A stretch of DNA of 64,000 nt from Aquificota bacterium (lineage in GTDB: Bacteria > Aquificota > Aquificia > Aquificales > Aquificaceae). The first letter of the stretch is position 1. The number at the start of each line of letters is the position of its first letter. The translations under genes were made by a program, and so were the position numbers. Below the pieces are notes generated by a model. It searched no databases. It was not told where the DNA came from and was given only the letters and a program-made list of their open reading frames with translations. Of the stretch, positions 7,347 to 16,827 are shown one piece after another. The stretch covers positions 1 to 64,000 of the forward strand of contig JAUQQK010000004.1 of NCBI GenBank assembly GCA_030549905.1, given 5' to 3'.

Positions 7347-8618
7347 TTGGCAGAGGAGAACGAAAGGCTAAGGTATTACGATGTGCTAACAAATCTATAC
7401 AACCTCACCGGCTTTATAAATCAGGTGGAGGACTACATAAGGAATAATCCTAACAAGCTCTGTCTTCTTATGCTTGTAGACATAGCGAACTTTTCCTTTA
7501 TCAACAAAAGCTACGGAGTGGAGGTGGGCGACAAGCTTTTAATGAGTGTAGGCAATATACTTAAAAGCCATTTTAAGGATGCGGATGTGCTTGGTAGGGT
7601 TGGAGGAGATGAGTTTGCCATCTTTGCCAAGGGTGTTAGAAGCAAAGAGGATATATATCTTTTAGTAGAACGTGTTATGGAAGTCCTTGATAAACACAGA
7701 GCTTTTCATGTGGGTGAAGTGGAGATAAGACTTGCGGTCAATGTGGGTGTGGCTGTATATCCAGATGATGGAAGGAACTTTAAAGAACTTGTTCAGAACG
7801 CAAGCGTAGCTCTGAGACTGGCGAAGGAGGAGGGTCCGAATGTGGTCAAGTCCTACAATAAGGAGATTGAAGAGAAGATTATAAGCTTTGTAAAGACAGA
7901 GAGCCTGATAGAAAGGGCTATAAAGAAGGGTCTTTTCGTCTTCCATTATCAGCCCTACTTTGAAGCAAAGAGTGGCAGAATAGCGGGGTTTGAAGCCCTT
8001 GTGAGGATCCTTGATGAGGAGGGAAGGCTACACTACCCCAATGAATTCATAGAACAGCTTGAACACTCCCATTACCTGAGCGAGTTTAAAGATTGGGCTT
8101 TGAAGGAAGGGTATGAAAAGATAGAAAAATGGGGTAAGCCCATAAGTATAAACATATCCACACGCACCTTCAGAGATGAGTCCTTCCCCGAAAGGCTTAT
8201 AGAGTATGCGAGAAGGGCTTCCAGTGAAATTATCATTGAAATAACCGAGAGACTATACATGGAAGACCCTCAAAGGGCTGAAGAGGTCATCCAGACATTG
8301 AAAAAGTGCAAAAATATAAGGGTGGCCATAGATGACTTTGGCACAGGATACTCTTCCCTATCTTATTTAAGGCAGATATCCGCAGATATACTAAAGGTGG
8401 ATATATCCTTTGTGAGGGCTATGCTGGAAGACGAAAGGTCAAGGGCTATTGTAGAAACCATAGTAAGGCTTGCAAAAGCTCTTGGGATGAGAACCCTCGC
8501 AGAGGGTGTTGAGAGGGAAGAGCAAAGGGAAATGCTTGTGGAAATGGGCGTGGATTACCTTCAGGGTTTTCTTCTGGCAAAGCCTATGCCTGAGGATAAG
8601 GTGGAGGAGCTATTATAA
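7347..8618 (+). CDS. GGDEF-EAL c-di-GMP enzyme, C-terminal part of the split sensor
   Basis: Encodes a diguanylate cyclase (GGDEF) domain at about 1-165 with intact RVGGDEFAIF, and a c-di-GMP phosphodiesterase (EAL) domain at about 175-423. The EAL residues look complete: FEALVRI, SINIST, IEITER, IDDFGTGYSSL, KVD, AEGVE and LQGFLLAKP. The track start is a TTG at 7347 with AAGGAA 6 nt upstream, so separate translation is possible. The bases just before it encode DITKERQL in this frame, the normal PAS-to-GGDEF linker, so this was very probably one protein of about 1,050 residues with the previous ORF. Confidence 0.88.
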   Translation: MAEENERLRYYDVLTNLYNLTGFINQVEDYIRNNPNKLCLLMLVDIANFSFINKSYGVEVGDKLLMSVGNILKSHFKDADVLGRVGGDEFAIFAKGVRSKEDIYLLVERVMEVLDKHRAFHVGEVEIRLAVNVGVAVYPDDGRNFKELVQNASVALRLAKEEGPNVVKSYNKEIEEKIISFVKTESLIERAIKKGLFVFHYQPYFEAKSGRIAGFEALVRILDEEGRLHYPNEFIEQLEHSHYLSEFKDWALKEGYEKIEKWGKPISINISTRTFRDESFPERLIEYARRASSEIIIEITERLYMEDPQRAEEVIQTLKKCKNIRVAIDDFGTGYSSLSYLRQISADILKVDISFVRAMLEDERSRAIVETIVRLAKALGMRTLAEGVEREEQREMLVEMGVDYLQGFLLAKPMPEDKVEELL

Positions 8619-8619
8619 T
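8614..8619 (+). promoter_or_regulatory. -10 box for trxB, leaderless arrangement
   Basis: TATAAT overlaps the stop codon of the GGDEF-EAL gene and lies 7 nt before the trxB ATG. There is no Shine-Dalgarno sequence. Confidence 0.45.
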
Positions 8620-8626
8620 TAAAAGC

Positions 8627-9556
8627 ATGCATGAGCTTGTGATTATAGGTGGCGGTCCTGCGGGCATATCCGCAGGTATATACGCCCAGAGGAAGAGGAT
8701 GGATTTTGTCCTTATAACAAGGGAGGTGGGTGGTCAGGTAATAAAGGCGGGCGAGATTGAGAACTATCTGGGCTATGCAATGGTGGATGGTGTAGCCTTT
8801 GTGCAGAAGATGATGGAGCAGATGGAAAGGCTCGGTGTTGAGCCCCTTCTTGATGAGGTGGTTGAGGTGAAGAGAACTGAGAGAGGCTTTTTAACAAAAA
8901 CCCTTTCTGGCAAGGAGTTTGAGAGCAAGGTGGTTCTTTTCTGCACGGGTGCGGAGCACAGGAGGCTTGGGGTTCCCGGGGAAAGGGAATACACGGGAAG
9001 GGGTGTGTCCTACTGCTATACCTGTGATGCCCCCTTCTTTAAAGAGAAAAGGGTGGCGGTGGTAGGAGGTGGAAACTCGGGCTTTGAGGCGGCGGACCAG
9101 CTTACAAACTATGCGGAAGAGATATACCTTCTTGAGCTAACGGAACATTTTAGGGCGGACGAGGTGCTTCAGGAGAAGGTTTTAAAAAACCCGAAGGTTA
9201 AACCCCTTTTAAGGCATAGAGTATTGGAAATAAAGGGGGATGGAAGGCTTGTAAAGGGCATAGTGGTAGAGGACCTTCAATCTTCAAGGGTTTACGAGCT
9301 TGAGGTGGAAGGCGTCTTTGTGGAGGTGGGTCTAAAGCCTAACTCTGAACTGGCAAAGGCTTTGGGGGCTTTAACAACCCAGAGAGATGAGATAATAATA
9401 GACTGCAACAACAGAACCTCCGAAAGAGGTGTATACGCGGCGGGGGATTGCACCAACGTCTTTGCCAAACAGATAATAACCGCTGCAGGAGAAGGAGCAA
9501 AGGCGCTCCTTTCCATATACCATGACCTTACCTACGGTATAAGCTCATGGATTTAG
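8627..9556 (+). CDS. trxB: thioredoxin reductase
   Basis: A 309-residue FAD-dependent disulfide reductase that passes electrons from a pyridine nucleotide to thioredoxin. It has the N-terminal FAD motif GGGPAGISAGIY, the redox pair in SYCYTCDAPFF at about 130, a second dinucleotide-binding motif GGGNSGFEAA at about 150, and the C-terminal YAAGDCTNVFAKQI FAD motif. No HRRxxxR-type NADPH motif is evident, so it may prefer NADH or another donor. It overlaps deoC by 10 nt and heads a run of same-strand genes. Confidence 0.93.
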   Translation: MHELVIIGGGPAGISAGIYAQRKRMDFVLITREVGGQVIKAGEIENYLGYAMVDGVAFVQKMMEQMERLGVEPLLDEVVEVKRTERGFLTKTLSGKEFESKVVLFCTGAEHRRLGVPGEREYTGRGVSYCYTCDAPFFKEKRVAVVGGGNSGFEAADQLTNYAEEIYLLELTEHFRADEVLQEKVLKNPKVKPLLRHRVLEIKGDGRLVKGIVVEDLQSSRVYELEVEGVFVEVGLKPNSELAKALGALTTQRDEIIIDCNNRTSERGVYAAGDCTNVFAKQIITAAGEGAKALLSIYHDLTYGISSWI

Positions 9557-10185
9557 CCAGATACATTGACCATTCTATCCTGAAGCCCAACACTACCCTG
9601 AAGGAGCTTGAGGAGCAGGTAATAAAAGCCATTGAGCTTGGTGTGTATGCCGTATGCGTAAACCCCTTCCATGTAAGGAGGGCGGTGGAACTTTCAAGAG
9701 GAAAGCTTGTGGTCTGTAGCGTGGTGTCCTTCCCCTTTGGTCTTCACACAAAGGAGCAGAAGCTCATTGAAGCCCTTCAGGCTTTAGAGGATGGTGCAGT
9801 TGAGCTGGACATAGTGATGAACATATCAGCCTTTAAAAGCGGTCTTTATAATTATGTGGAAGAGGAGCTGAAGGCTCTATCAAGGAACACGGAGGGAGCT
9901 GTTAGGAAGGTTATAATTGAGACCGCATACCTGACAGAGGAGGAGAAGAAGCTGGCGGTTGAAATGATAAAATTGGCTGGCATGGAGTTTGTAAAGACTT
10001 CAACGGGCTATGCACCGCAGGGTGCCACTGAAGAAGACATTAGGCTTCTTGCAAGCCTTTCGGAGGACAGGCTTAAGGTAAAGGCTTCTGGTGGGATAAG
10101 AAGTAGAGAACAGGCTATAAAATTCATTGAGCTTGGCGCGAACAGGATAGGCACAAGCGCAACTTTTGATATATTAAAGGCATAG
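9547..10185 (+). CDS. deoC: deoxyribose-phosphate aldolase
   Basis: A 212-residue class I aldolase that splits 2-deoxyribose 5-phosphate into glyceraldehyde 3-phosphate and acetaldehyde. It carries the DeoC signatures IDHSILKP at the N-terminus, VCVNPF, ELDIVMN, and the Schiff-base lysine in EFVKTSTGYAPQGAT at about 150, followed by KASGGIR. Length is normal for short thermophilic DeoC. The ATG lies inside the trxB 3' end, so it is probably translated by coupling. Confidence 0.95.
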   Translation: MDLARYIDHSILKPNTTLKELEEQVIKAIELGVYAVCVNPFHVRRAVELSRGKLVVCSVVSFPFGLHTKEQKLIEALQALEDGAVELDIVMNISAFKSGLYNYVEEELKALSRNTEGAVRKVIIETAYLTEEEKKLAVEMIKLAGMEFVKTSTGYAPQGATEEDIRLLASLSEDRLKVKASGGIRSREQAIKFIELGANRIGTSATFDILKA

Positions 10186-10190
10186 GTATC

Positions 10191-10739
10191 ATGGAAGAGG
10201 GAACCGCGTTAAAGGAAGAGGAAATAAGAAAGTTAATAGAGGAGATATACGCTTTAACAGAAGACCTCGAGTTAGGCTGTGGTGCTATCAACTGTTTCAT
10301 GTGCGCAAAAGGGGGTAGCTTAAACCCCTGTCAGAGGCTCAGAGAAGCTGTAGTGCTACTTCCACACGAAAACACTTTAATAAGAAGACTGAACGGTAGA
10401 GGCTTTCCTGAGATTAATGTCAACGGTTTTAGTATAGGCTTTCTCACGCCAGAGGAGGACTGCCCCTTTAACAGGGAAGGCTGGTGCGGCATACATGGAA
10501 GGCATCCCATTGACTGCAGGAGCTATCCTATCGTGCCTTCTGTTAACGAGAGGGGAGACCTTATAATTTCCATATCCATAAAGTGCCCGGTCATACCACC
10601 CTGGAGCTTTACAAAAGCATGGGTTGAAAACTGGTATAAAATATGGAAACTGGCGCCCTTGGAATGGTTTAGATTTTATTCCACAGTGCCAACAAACCCC
10701 CTAAAGCCCATAGCAATTTTTAAAGTGGAAGAGCGATGA
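10191..10739 (+). CDS. YkgJ-type cysteine-cluster protein
   Basis: A 182-residue protein of the zinc/iron-chelating YkgJ (UPF0153) type. Cysteines appear in CGAINCFMC, then PCQRL, DCPFNREGWCGIHGRHPIDCRSYP and a late KCPVIPP. The GWCGIHGRHPIDCRSYP block is the family core. These proteins are thought to bind a metal; no reaction is established. It sits between deoC and purB, overlapping purB by 4 nt (ATGA). Confidence 0.75.
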   Translation: MEEGTALKEEEIRKLIEEIYALTEDLELGCGAINCFMCAKGGSLNPCQRLREAVVLLPHENTLIRRLNGRGFPEINVNGFSIGFLTPEEDCPFNREGWCGIHGRHPIDCRSYPIVPSVNERGDLIISISIKCPVIPPWSFTKAWVENWYKIWKLAPLEWFRFYSTVPTNPLKPIAIFKVEER

Positions 10740-12037
10740 TTGAAAGATACACAAGAAAGGAAATGGGTCAGGTATGGTCGGAGCTTAACAGGTTCAGGCT
10801 CTGGCTAAGGGTGGAGCTTGCTGTTTGCAGAGCCTGGCACAGGCTGGGTAAAATTCCAGAGGAAGCCCTGAGAGCCATAGAGGAGAGGACCTATGTGGAC
10901 GAGGAAGTGCTTGAAAGAATAAGGGACTATGAGAAAAGATATAAGCATGACGTGCTTGCCTTCGTTTCCGCCATAGGGGAGCAGATACACGAATACTCCC
11001 ACTACTTTCATATGGGTCTTACTTCCTCTGATGTAGTGGATACGGCCCTGGCCCTGCAGCTTAAGGAGGCTCTTGAGTTTATCATAAGGGACGTTGATGA
11101 GCTTATGGAAGTGCTAAAAGACCTTGCCATAAGGCACAGGCGTACGCTCATGATGGGAAGGACGCACGGTGTACATGCAGAACCCATCACCTTAGGTCTT
11201 AAGTTTCTGAGCTGGTATGAGGAATTAAAAAGAAACAGGCAGAGACTTACGGAGGCTCTTGAAAACATCTCCTACGGGAAGCTCTCGGGTGCTGTGGGTA
11301 CCTACTCAAACCTTGACCCTGCGGTGGAGGAGCTTGCCCTTGAAGAGCTGGGTCTTAAGGTGGAGCCCGTCTCCACCCAGATAGTGCCAAGAGACAGGCA
11401 TGCTCAGGTAATGTATGCCCTTGCTCAGACAGCCACCAGCCTTGAGAGGTTTGCCACCGAGATAAGACACCTTCAGAGGACTGAGGTGCTCGAGCTTTCT
11501 GAGCCTTTCACAGAAGGTCAGAGGGGCTCTTCCGCCATGCCCCACAAGAAGAACCCCATACATGCGGAGCGCATATGCGGGCTTGCAAGGGTCATAAGAG
11601 CAAACCTGATAGTAGCCTTAGAAAATGTGCCCCTGTGGCACGAAAGGGACATATCCCATTCCTCCGCGGAGAGGGTCGTCCTTCCAGACTCCACCATAGC
11701 CCTTGATTATATGCTGAACCTTTTTAAGGAAATGCTTGAGGGTCTTGTGGTCTATGAGGAGAACATGAGGAGAAACATGGAGCTTTCCTTTGGGCTTTAT
11801 GCCTCTTCAAAGGTGCTGGTCAGGCTAATGGAAAAGGGCGTGGCAAGGGACAGAGCCTACGACATGGTACAGGGCTGTGCCATGAGAAGCTGGAAGGAGA
11901 AAATTCCCTTCAAGAAAGCCCTTCTTGAAGACCCTGAAGTTTCAAAGTATTTGACCGAGGAGGAGGTGGAGGAACTTATTAAACCAGAAGGCTTTCTTAA
12001 AAACATAGACAGAATATATGAGAGGAGCTTGAGATGA
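10736..12037 (+). CDS. purB: adenylosuccinate lyase
   Basis: A 433-residue fumarase-superfamily lyase acting twice in purine synthesis, on SAICAR and on adenylosuccinate. Signatures are [12 protein letters not shown] at about 90, [10 protein letters not shown] at about 140 (catalytic His), and the flexible signature loop [15 protein letters not shown] at about 260 with the catalytic Ser. Length and order fit bacterial PurB of the B. subtilis/Thermotoga type. Both ends overlap neighbours by 4 nt. Confidence 0.95.
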   Translation: MIERYTRKEMGQVWSELNRFRLWLRVELAVCRAWHRLGKIPEEALRAIEERTYVDEEVLERIRDYEKRYKHDVLAFVSAIGEQIHEYSHYFHMGLTSSDVVDTALALQLKEALEFIIRDVDELMEVLKDLAIRHRRTLMMGRTHGVHAEPITLGLKFLSWYEELKRNRQRLTEALENISYGKLSGAVGTYSNLDPAVEELALEELGLKVEPVSTQIVPRDRHAQVMYALAQTATSLERFATEIRHLQRTEVLELSEPFTEGQRGSSAMPHKKNPIHAERICGLARVIRANLIVALENVPLWHERDISHSSAERVVLPDSTIALDYMLNLFKEMLEGLVVYEENMRRNMELSFGLYASSKVLVRLMEKGVARDRAYDMVQGCAMRSWKEKIPFKKALLEDPEVSKYLTEEEVEELIKPEGFLKNIDRIYERSLR

Positions 12038-13224
12038 AATACACCCTGCCAGATGAAAGGGGCTATTTTGGAGAGTTTGGTGGTAAGTTTGTGCCGGAAA
12101 CCCTCATGTATGCCCTTGAGGAGCTTGAAGAAGCCTACAGAAGGGTAAAGGAGGACAGAAGCTTCTGGGAAGAGCTTGAATACTACCTTAAAAACTTTGC
12201 GGGAAGACCCACACCCCTATACTATGCCAGGAGGCTTACCGAGTATGCGGGCGGAGCAAAGATATACATAAAGCGGGAGGACCTTCTCCATACGGGAGCC
12301 CACAAGATAAACAACACCCTCGGACAGGCACTTCTCACCAAGAAGATGGGCAAAAAAAGGGTCATAGCGGAAACGGGGGCTGGACAGCATGGAGTGGCTA
12401 CTGCCACCGCCTGTGCTTTGCTTGGTCTTGAGTGTGTGGTCTATATGGGTGAGGAGGATGCGGAAAGGCAAAAGCTCAACGTCTTTCGTATGGAGCTGCT
12501 TGGTGCTCAGGTGTGCGTGGTAAAAAGCGGAACAAGAACCCTCAAAGATGCCATAAACGAAGCCCTGAGGGACTGGGTGACTAACGTGGAAACCACCCAC
12601 TACATCATAGGCTCCGTAGTGGGACCCCATCCCTTTCCCATGCTGGTGAGGGACTTCCAGAAGGTCATAGGAGAAGAAACAAAAGCACAGCTCTATGAGC
12701 TTGAGGGAAGGCTTCCCGACGCGGTGGTTGCCTGTGTGGGTGGTGGTTCAAACGCCATGGGTATTTTCTACCCCTTTGTGGAGCATAAGGAAGTGCTTCT
12801 TGTGGGTGTAGAGGCAGGAGGCTTAGGTATAGAGAGCGGAAAGCATGCCAGCTCCATAAGGGGTGGCTCTGTGGGTGTGCTTCATGGTATGAAGTCCTAC
12901 TTTTTGCAGGACGAGGAGGGGCAGATACTTCCCACCCACTCCATATCCGCGGGCCTGGACTATCCGGGGGTGGGACCCGAGCATGCATACCTTTTCAAAA
13001 GCGGAAGGGCTAAGTATGTGTATGCCACGGACGAGGAAGCTCTGGAGGGCTTTAAGCTTCTCTCAAGGCTTGAAGGCATAATTCCAGCCCTTGAGCCAGC
13101 CCATGCAGTTCTGAGGGTGGTGGAGCTGGCAAAGGACGTAGGAAAGGGTGGCATAGTGGTCTTTAACCTTTCAGGAAGGGGCGATAAGGACATGTGGCAT
13201 GTGATGAAGCACATTCAGTTATAA
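12034..13224 (+). CDS. trpB: tryptophan synthase beta chain
   Basis: A 396-residue TrpB1-type enzyme that condenses indole with serine. The N-terminal [15 protein letters not shown], the PLP lysine in [13 protein letters not shown] at about 87, the catalytic Glu in [11 protein letters not shown] at about 109 and the phosphate-binding GGGSNAMG at about 233 are all visible. TrpA is not adjacent; alone in this cluster it must find its alpha partner elsewhere. The start overlaps purB by 4 nt. Its stop codon lies within the -10 box of argG. Confidence 0.96.
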   Translation: MKYTLPDERGYFGEFGGKFVPETLMYALEELEEAYRRVKEDRSFWEELEYYLKNFAGRPTPLYYARRLTEYAGGAKIYIKREDLLHTGAHKINNTLGQALLTKKMGKKRVIAETGAGQHGVATATACALLGLECVVYMGEEDAERQKLNVFRMELLGAQVCVVKSGTRTLKDAINEALRDWVTNVETTHYIIGSVVGPHPFPMLVRDFQKVIGEETKAQLYELEGRLPDAVVACVGGGSNAMGIFYPFVEHKEVLLVGVEAGGLGIESGKHASSIRGGSVGVLHGMKSYFLQDEEGQILPTHSISAGLDYPGVGPEHAYLFKSGRAKYVYATDEEALEGFKLLSRLEGIIPALEPAHAVLRVVELAKDVGKGGIVVFNLSGRGDKDMWHVMKHIQL

Positions 13225-13225
13225 T
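13220..13225 (+). promoter_or_regulatory. -10 box for argG, leaderless arrangement
   Basis: TATAAT overlaps the trpB stop and lies 6 nt before the argG ATG, so the transcript should begin at the start codon. No Shine-Dalgarno sequence. Confidence 0.5.
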
Positions 13226-13231
13226 ATCCTC

Positions 13232-14458
13232 ATGACTAAAAGAGTAGTGCTTGCTTATTCAGGTGGTCTTGACACGTCGGTTATAGTGCGGTGGCTTACA
13301 GACAGGGGCTATGAAGTCATAACTTACACCGCGGATGTGGGTCAGGGGGAAGAACTTGATGAAATTCCTTCAAAAGCAAAAGCTTCCGGAGCGGTTCATG
13401 CCATAGTAGAAGACCTTAAAGAAGAGTTTGCAAGGGAGTATTGTCTTCCTACACTTAGAGCTTTAGCACTGTATGAAGGTAAATATCCTCTTACCGCCTC
13501 TCTTTCAAGACCTTTAATAGCTAAAAAGTTGGTAGAGTACGCTCAGAAATTTGAAGCGGATTATGTAGCTCATGGTTCTACAGGGAAGGGTAATGACCAA
13601 GTGAGGTTTGAGCTTTCAGTGTGGGCTTTAAACCCAGACCTTGAAGTGCTTGCACCTGTAAGAGAGTGGGAATTTAAGTCCAGAGAAGAAGAGGTTGAAT
13701 ATGCATTAAAACATAAAATTCCTGTAAAAGCTACGAAGGAAAAGCCTTATTCCATTGATAAGAACCTGTGGGGTATATCTATAGAATGCGGACCTTTAGA
13801 AGACCCATGGGTAGAACCTCCAGAAGATGCCTTTGAATGGACGGTGTCTGTAAAGAAAGCTCCTGAAGAGCCTGAATATGTGGAAATTGAGTTTGAAGAA
13901 GGTACACCTGTAGCAATAAATGGCAAAAGGTATGAGAAACTCAGCCAGCTTATAATGGACCTCAACACTATAGGCGGAAAGCACGGCGTAGGACGTATAG
14001 ATATGGTGGAAAACAGGCTTGTAGGTATAAAGAGTAGAGAAGTTTATGAGGCACCGGGAGCTACACTTCTTTACGAGGCATACAGAGACTTGCTTTCTTT
14101 AGTACTTGACCGTTTTACTTTTCATTACTTTCTCACACATATACCTCATGAGTATGCTAAGGTAGTTTATGAAGGGCTGTGGTTCTCTCCTCTTAGAGAA
14201 GCTCTTGATGCTTTCACTCTTAGTCTTTCCAAAAGAGTAAATGGAACTGTTCGCTTGAAACTCTACAAAGGTCATGTGCAGGTGGTAGGAAGAAAATCTC
14301 CCAACTCTCTTTATGTAGAAGACCTTGCTACATATTCAGAGAAAGATGCCTTTGACCACAAGGCGGGTGCAAACTTTACAAAGGTTTGGGGTTTGCCTCT
14401 CAAGGTGCTTGGGAGGGTAAGAAAAAATGTTTCTGATAGCGGTTCCTCTTTCAGATAA
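13232..14458 (+). CDS. argG: argininosuccinate synthase
   Basis: A 408-residue enzyme joining citrulline and aspartate with ATP in arginine synthesis. It has the P-loop-like pyrophosphatase motif AYSGGLDTS at residue 8, GSTGKGNDQVRFE at about 115 and GRIDMVENRLVG at about 255, all standard for ArgG. The last 32 nt overlap aroD in another frame. From about 13,370 on, codons shift towards A/T endings (AGA, GTA, ACA, TCT) compared with trpB and with the first 45 codons of argG itself. Confidence 0.95.
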   Translation: MTKRVVLAYSGGLDTSVIVRWLTDRGYEVITYTADVGQGEELDEIPSKAKASGAVHAIVEDLKEEFAREYCLPTLRALALYEGKYPLTASLSRPLIAKKLVEYAQKFEADYVAHGSTGKGNDQVRFELSVWALNPDLEVLAPVREWEFKSREEEVEYALKHKIPVKATKEKPYSIDKNLWGISIECGPLEDPWVEPPEDAFEWTVSVKKAPEEPEYVEIEFEEGTPVAINGKRYEKLSQLIMDLNTIGGKHGVGRIDMVENRLVGIKSREVYEAPGATLLYEAYRDLLSLVLDRFTFHYFLTHIPHEYAKVVYEGLWFSPLREALDAFTLSLSKRVNGTVRLKLYKGHVQVVGRKSPNSLYVEDLATYSEKDAFDHKAGANFTKVWGLPLKVLGRVRKNVSDSGSSFR

Positions 14459-15089
14459 GGATTTTGAAGAAAACCTCAGGCTCTGTAGAGAAAAGGGTGC
14501 AGACCTTGTAGAGCTAAGGGTGGACCTTTTTGAGAAAAAGGACCCTTCCTTTGTCTTAAAGTGTGTAAATAAGGCTCAGGCTTTGGGGCTAAAAACTATA
14601 TTGACCGTTCGCAGTGAAAAAGAGGGTGGTTCAAGGGTAGAAAACAGGCTTGAAATATTTAGAAAAGCTTCTCCTTACAGTGATTATACGGATATAGAGC
14701 TTTCCTCTCAGGATATCATATCCACTGTAAGAGATATAGTAAAGTTCTCAGGGAAAAAGCTGATAATTTCTTACCATAACTTTCAGCTGACGCCTTCTGA
14801 CTGGATACTTAGGGAAGTCTTCAGAGAAGCAAGAAGGTGGGGAGCGGATATAGTAAAAGTTTCCGTAAAAGCAAACTCCTATGAGGATACAGCAAGGCTT
14901 CTGTGCCTTGGGAAAGAAGAAGAGGGTCAAAAGATTTTGATAGCGATGGGTGAGTATGGAAAAGTATCAAGGATTGCAGGCTTTGTATTTGGCTCCATAA
15001 TAAGCTACGCCTTCTTGAAGGAAAGCACCGCACCAGGGCAGTTTTCTCTTGAAGAGCTTGTAAAACTGAGAGATATGTTCGTAAAATGA
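14427..15089 (+). CDS. aroD: 3-dehydroquinate dehydratase, type I
   Basis: A 220-residue class I dehydroquinase, shikimate pathway step three. The fold markers are VELRVDLF at about 28, the catalytic His in ISYHNF at about 113, and the Schiff-base lysine in DIVKVSVKA at about 148. The C-terminal TAPGQFSLEEL is typical of the family. It begins 32 nt inside argG and ends 4 nt inside the next gene, so it is translated within an overlapping operon. Confidence 0.92.
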   Translation: MFLIAVPLSDKDFEENLRLCREKGADLVELRVDLFEKKDPSFVLKCVNKAQALGLKTILTVRSEKEGGSRVENRLEIFRKASPYSDYTDIELSSQDIISTVRDIVKFSGKKLIISYHNFQLTPSDWILREVFREARRWGADIVKVSVKANSYEDTARLLCLGKEEEGQKILIAMGEYGKVSRIAGFVFGSIISYAFLKESTAPGQFSLEELVKLRDMFVK

Positions 15090-15823
15090 CCAACCGTACC
15101 CTGCTTTTTGGTGAAGGCCTTTTTGAGACCATAAGGTGGAAACCACCTGAAGAGAAATTAAAACTGCATTACAAAAGGCTTTCTACTTCTGCGGAGGTTC
15201 TTGGTATTCCATACCCTACCTACGAAGAGTTTTTAAAAGATATAGAAACTCAAACCACAGGTATAGAAGGTGAGCGGTATGTAAAGTATCTTCTCGTTTC
15301 TGAGGGTTCTGATGCTTTGAGCGACAAACCTCAAGCATACAAAAGTTTTGTGCTTACAAAGGTTCTTCCTCCACAACCTAACAGCGTAAAAATTGGTATC
15401 TCCTTATACAGAAGGCACTCCTCAGACCCCATATGTAGGCACAAGACTACTTCATACCTTTTTAATCTACTTGTAAAAAGACAAGCAAAAGAGAAAGGTT
15501 TATGGGATGCCATAATTTTAAATGAAAAAGAAGAAGTATGTGAAGCTTCCACCGCCAACCTGCTTTTTCTGAAAGGTTCAAAACTTTACACACCAGCAAA
15601 AGAATGCGGTCTTTTGTGGGGTACAAGCCTTGAATATCTCACAAGACGTTTTTACATAGTAGAGGAAAAAATTAAAGTCTCAGAGCTTGAAAAGTTTGAT
15701 GCGGTTTATGTTTTAAATTCTCTTGTTTTGTGTGCATCTGTAAAGCAAGTAGAAGATATAAGTTTTTACGAAGAAGAAGAACTCAGACAGGAGTTTTTGC
15801 GTAGCTTAAAAGAAGACCTATAG
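15086..15823 (+). CDS. pabC: class IV aminotransferase, probably aminodeoxychorismate lyase
   Basis: A 245-residue PLP enzyme of fold type IV. Signs are FGEGLFETIR at the N-terminus, the PLP lysine in RHKTTSYL at about 118, and EASTANLLFL at about 152. PabC-like proteins make 4-aminobenzoate for folate; branched-chain or D-amino-acid aminotransferases share the fold. The KTTSYLFN motif and neighbouring aroD (chorismate pathway) favour PabC. It overlaps the convergent ispD by 41 nt, the largest tail-to-tail overlap in the window. Confidence 0.72.
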   Translation: MTNRTLLFGEGLFETIRWKPPEEKLKLHYKRLSTSAEVLGIPYPTYEEFLKDIETQTTGIEGERYVKYLLVSEGSDALSDKPQAYKSFVLTKVLPPQPNSVKIGISLYRRHSSDPICRHKTTSYLFNLLVKRQAKEKGLWDAIILNEKEEVCEASTANLLFLKGSKLYTPAKECGLLWGTSLEYLTRRFYIVEEKIKVSELEKFDAVYVLNSLVLCASVKQVEDISFYEEEELRQEFLRSLKEDL

Positions 15824-16439
15824 CTTCCGCCAGAAGCATATCTTCAGGATATGTAATTTTTATGTTGGTAGGCTCACCCATTACTACCCCTACCTTATAG
15901 CCGTATCTCTCTAAAACCATGGCATCGTCGGTAGCAAAAAAGCCTTCATTTCTTGCTTTGAAATGGCACTCAAGCAGAACCTTTTTTGTAAAAGCCTGAG
16001 GTGTCTGTGAAAGCCACAGACCTCTTCTGTCTATCGTCTGTACTACCATACTATCCGCCACCCTCTTGACCGTATCTCTTATAGGAATTGCGCATATCTT
16101 TCCATGAAACTCTCCAAGCTCACAAACTTTTTTGAAAAGCTCCAAACTTGCAAAGGGTCTCGCACAATCATGTAGAACTACTACCTGACCTTTTGCCTCT
16201 ATAAGAGCATTAAAGACGGAGTCTTGCCTTTCTTTCCCACCTGCTACCTTTTTTACTCCTTCAGGTACGGGAGTTTTTTGAAGGTCTTCTTCAGGAAGCA
16301 CCAGAAGGGTTTCATCAAACAGTTTGTGAAGTCTTTCAAGAGATAACATATAAATGGGCTTTCCGAAAAGCCTCTCAAACTGTTTTTTTCTGCCAAAACG
16401 CCTACCTTCTCCCGCTGCAAGTAGAATAAGGCTTATCAT
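15783..16439 (-). CDS. ispD: 2-C-methyl-D-erythritol 4-phosphate cytidylyltransferase
   Basis: A 218-residue nucleotidyltransferase of the MEP isoprenoid pathway. It has the CTP-binding LLAAGEGRRFGRKKQ at residue 6, VLHDCARPF at about 95, and ATDDAMVLE at about 170, the standard IspD marks. It overlaps the upstream 126-residue gene by 4 nt and the convergent pabC-like gene by 41 nt. Confidence 0.93.
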   Translation of the reverse strand: MISLILLAAGEGRRFGRKKQFERLFGKPIYMLSLERLHKLFDETLLVLPEEDLQKTPVPEGVKKVAGGKERQDSVFNALIEAKGQVVVLHDCARPFASLELFKKVCELGEFHGKICAIPIRDTVKRVADSMVVQTIDRRGLWLSQTPQAFTKKVLLECHFKARNEGFFATDDAMVLERYGYKVGVVMGEPTNIKITYPEDMLLAEAIGLLLSYAKTPV

Positions 16440-16816
16440 TCTTCTTTTAGCTTCTCTATCCTTTCAAAAAGTTCCTCCTTTAGCTCGTCCACTATGGGAT
16501 TATCAGAGGATATAAAATACTGACCCTCCTTGTCCAGAACTATGCCAAGAAGGTAGAAGCCCTTCACCTCATTTTCAAGAGTTTCCCGTGTAGTCCTGTC
16601 AAGGAACTTTTTTATGCTTTCCTGGTCTGAAAAATCCACTTTTATATCCACAAGTTCAAACTCTTCCACGTCTATCTGACTTACTGGAAGGTTTTCCCTC
16701 TGCACATAGACGGGCGTATATACATTGTAGAGGGTGTATTCACCCATGCCAGCTTTAGACTTTAGCCCTTCAAAGAGTTCTTCTATCCTCTGTCTTACCT
16801 GATGTCTTACACTCAT
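16436..16816 (-). CDS. conserved hypothetical protein
   Basis: A 126-residue acidic protein with no motif I recognise. It has no signal peptide or membrane segment and looks like an alpha/beta soluble protein with an amphipathic C-terminal helix (VDELKEELFERIEKL). It lies 11 nt downstream of the aldehyde dehydrogenase stop and overlaps ispD by 4 nt, so it belongs to their operon. Confidence 0.7.
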   Translation of the reverse strand: MSVRHQVRQRIEELFEGLKSKAGMGEYTLYNVYTPVYVQRENLPVSQIDVEEFELVDIKVDFSDQESIKKFLDRTTRETLENEVKGFYLLGIVLDKEGQYFISSDNPIVDELKEELFERIEKLKEE

Positions 16817-16827
16817 GGCTCTATATT

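Noticed and set aside
9292-9516. Minus-strand ORFs inside trxB, purB, trpB, mnmE and other genes
   Set aside because: Shadow frames of real genes, Ser/Pro-rich or low-complexity, without ribosome binding sites.
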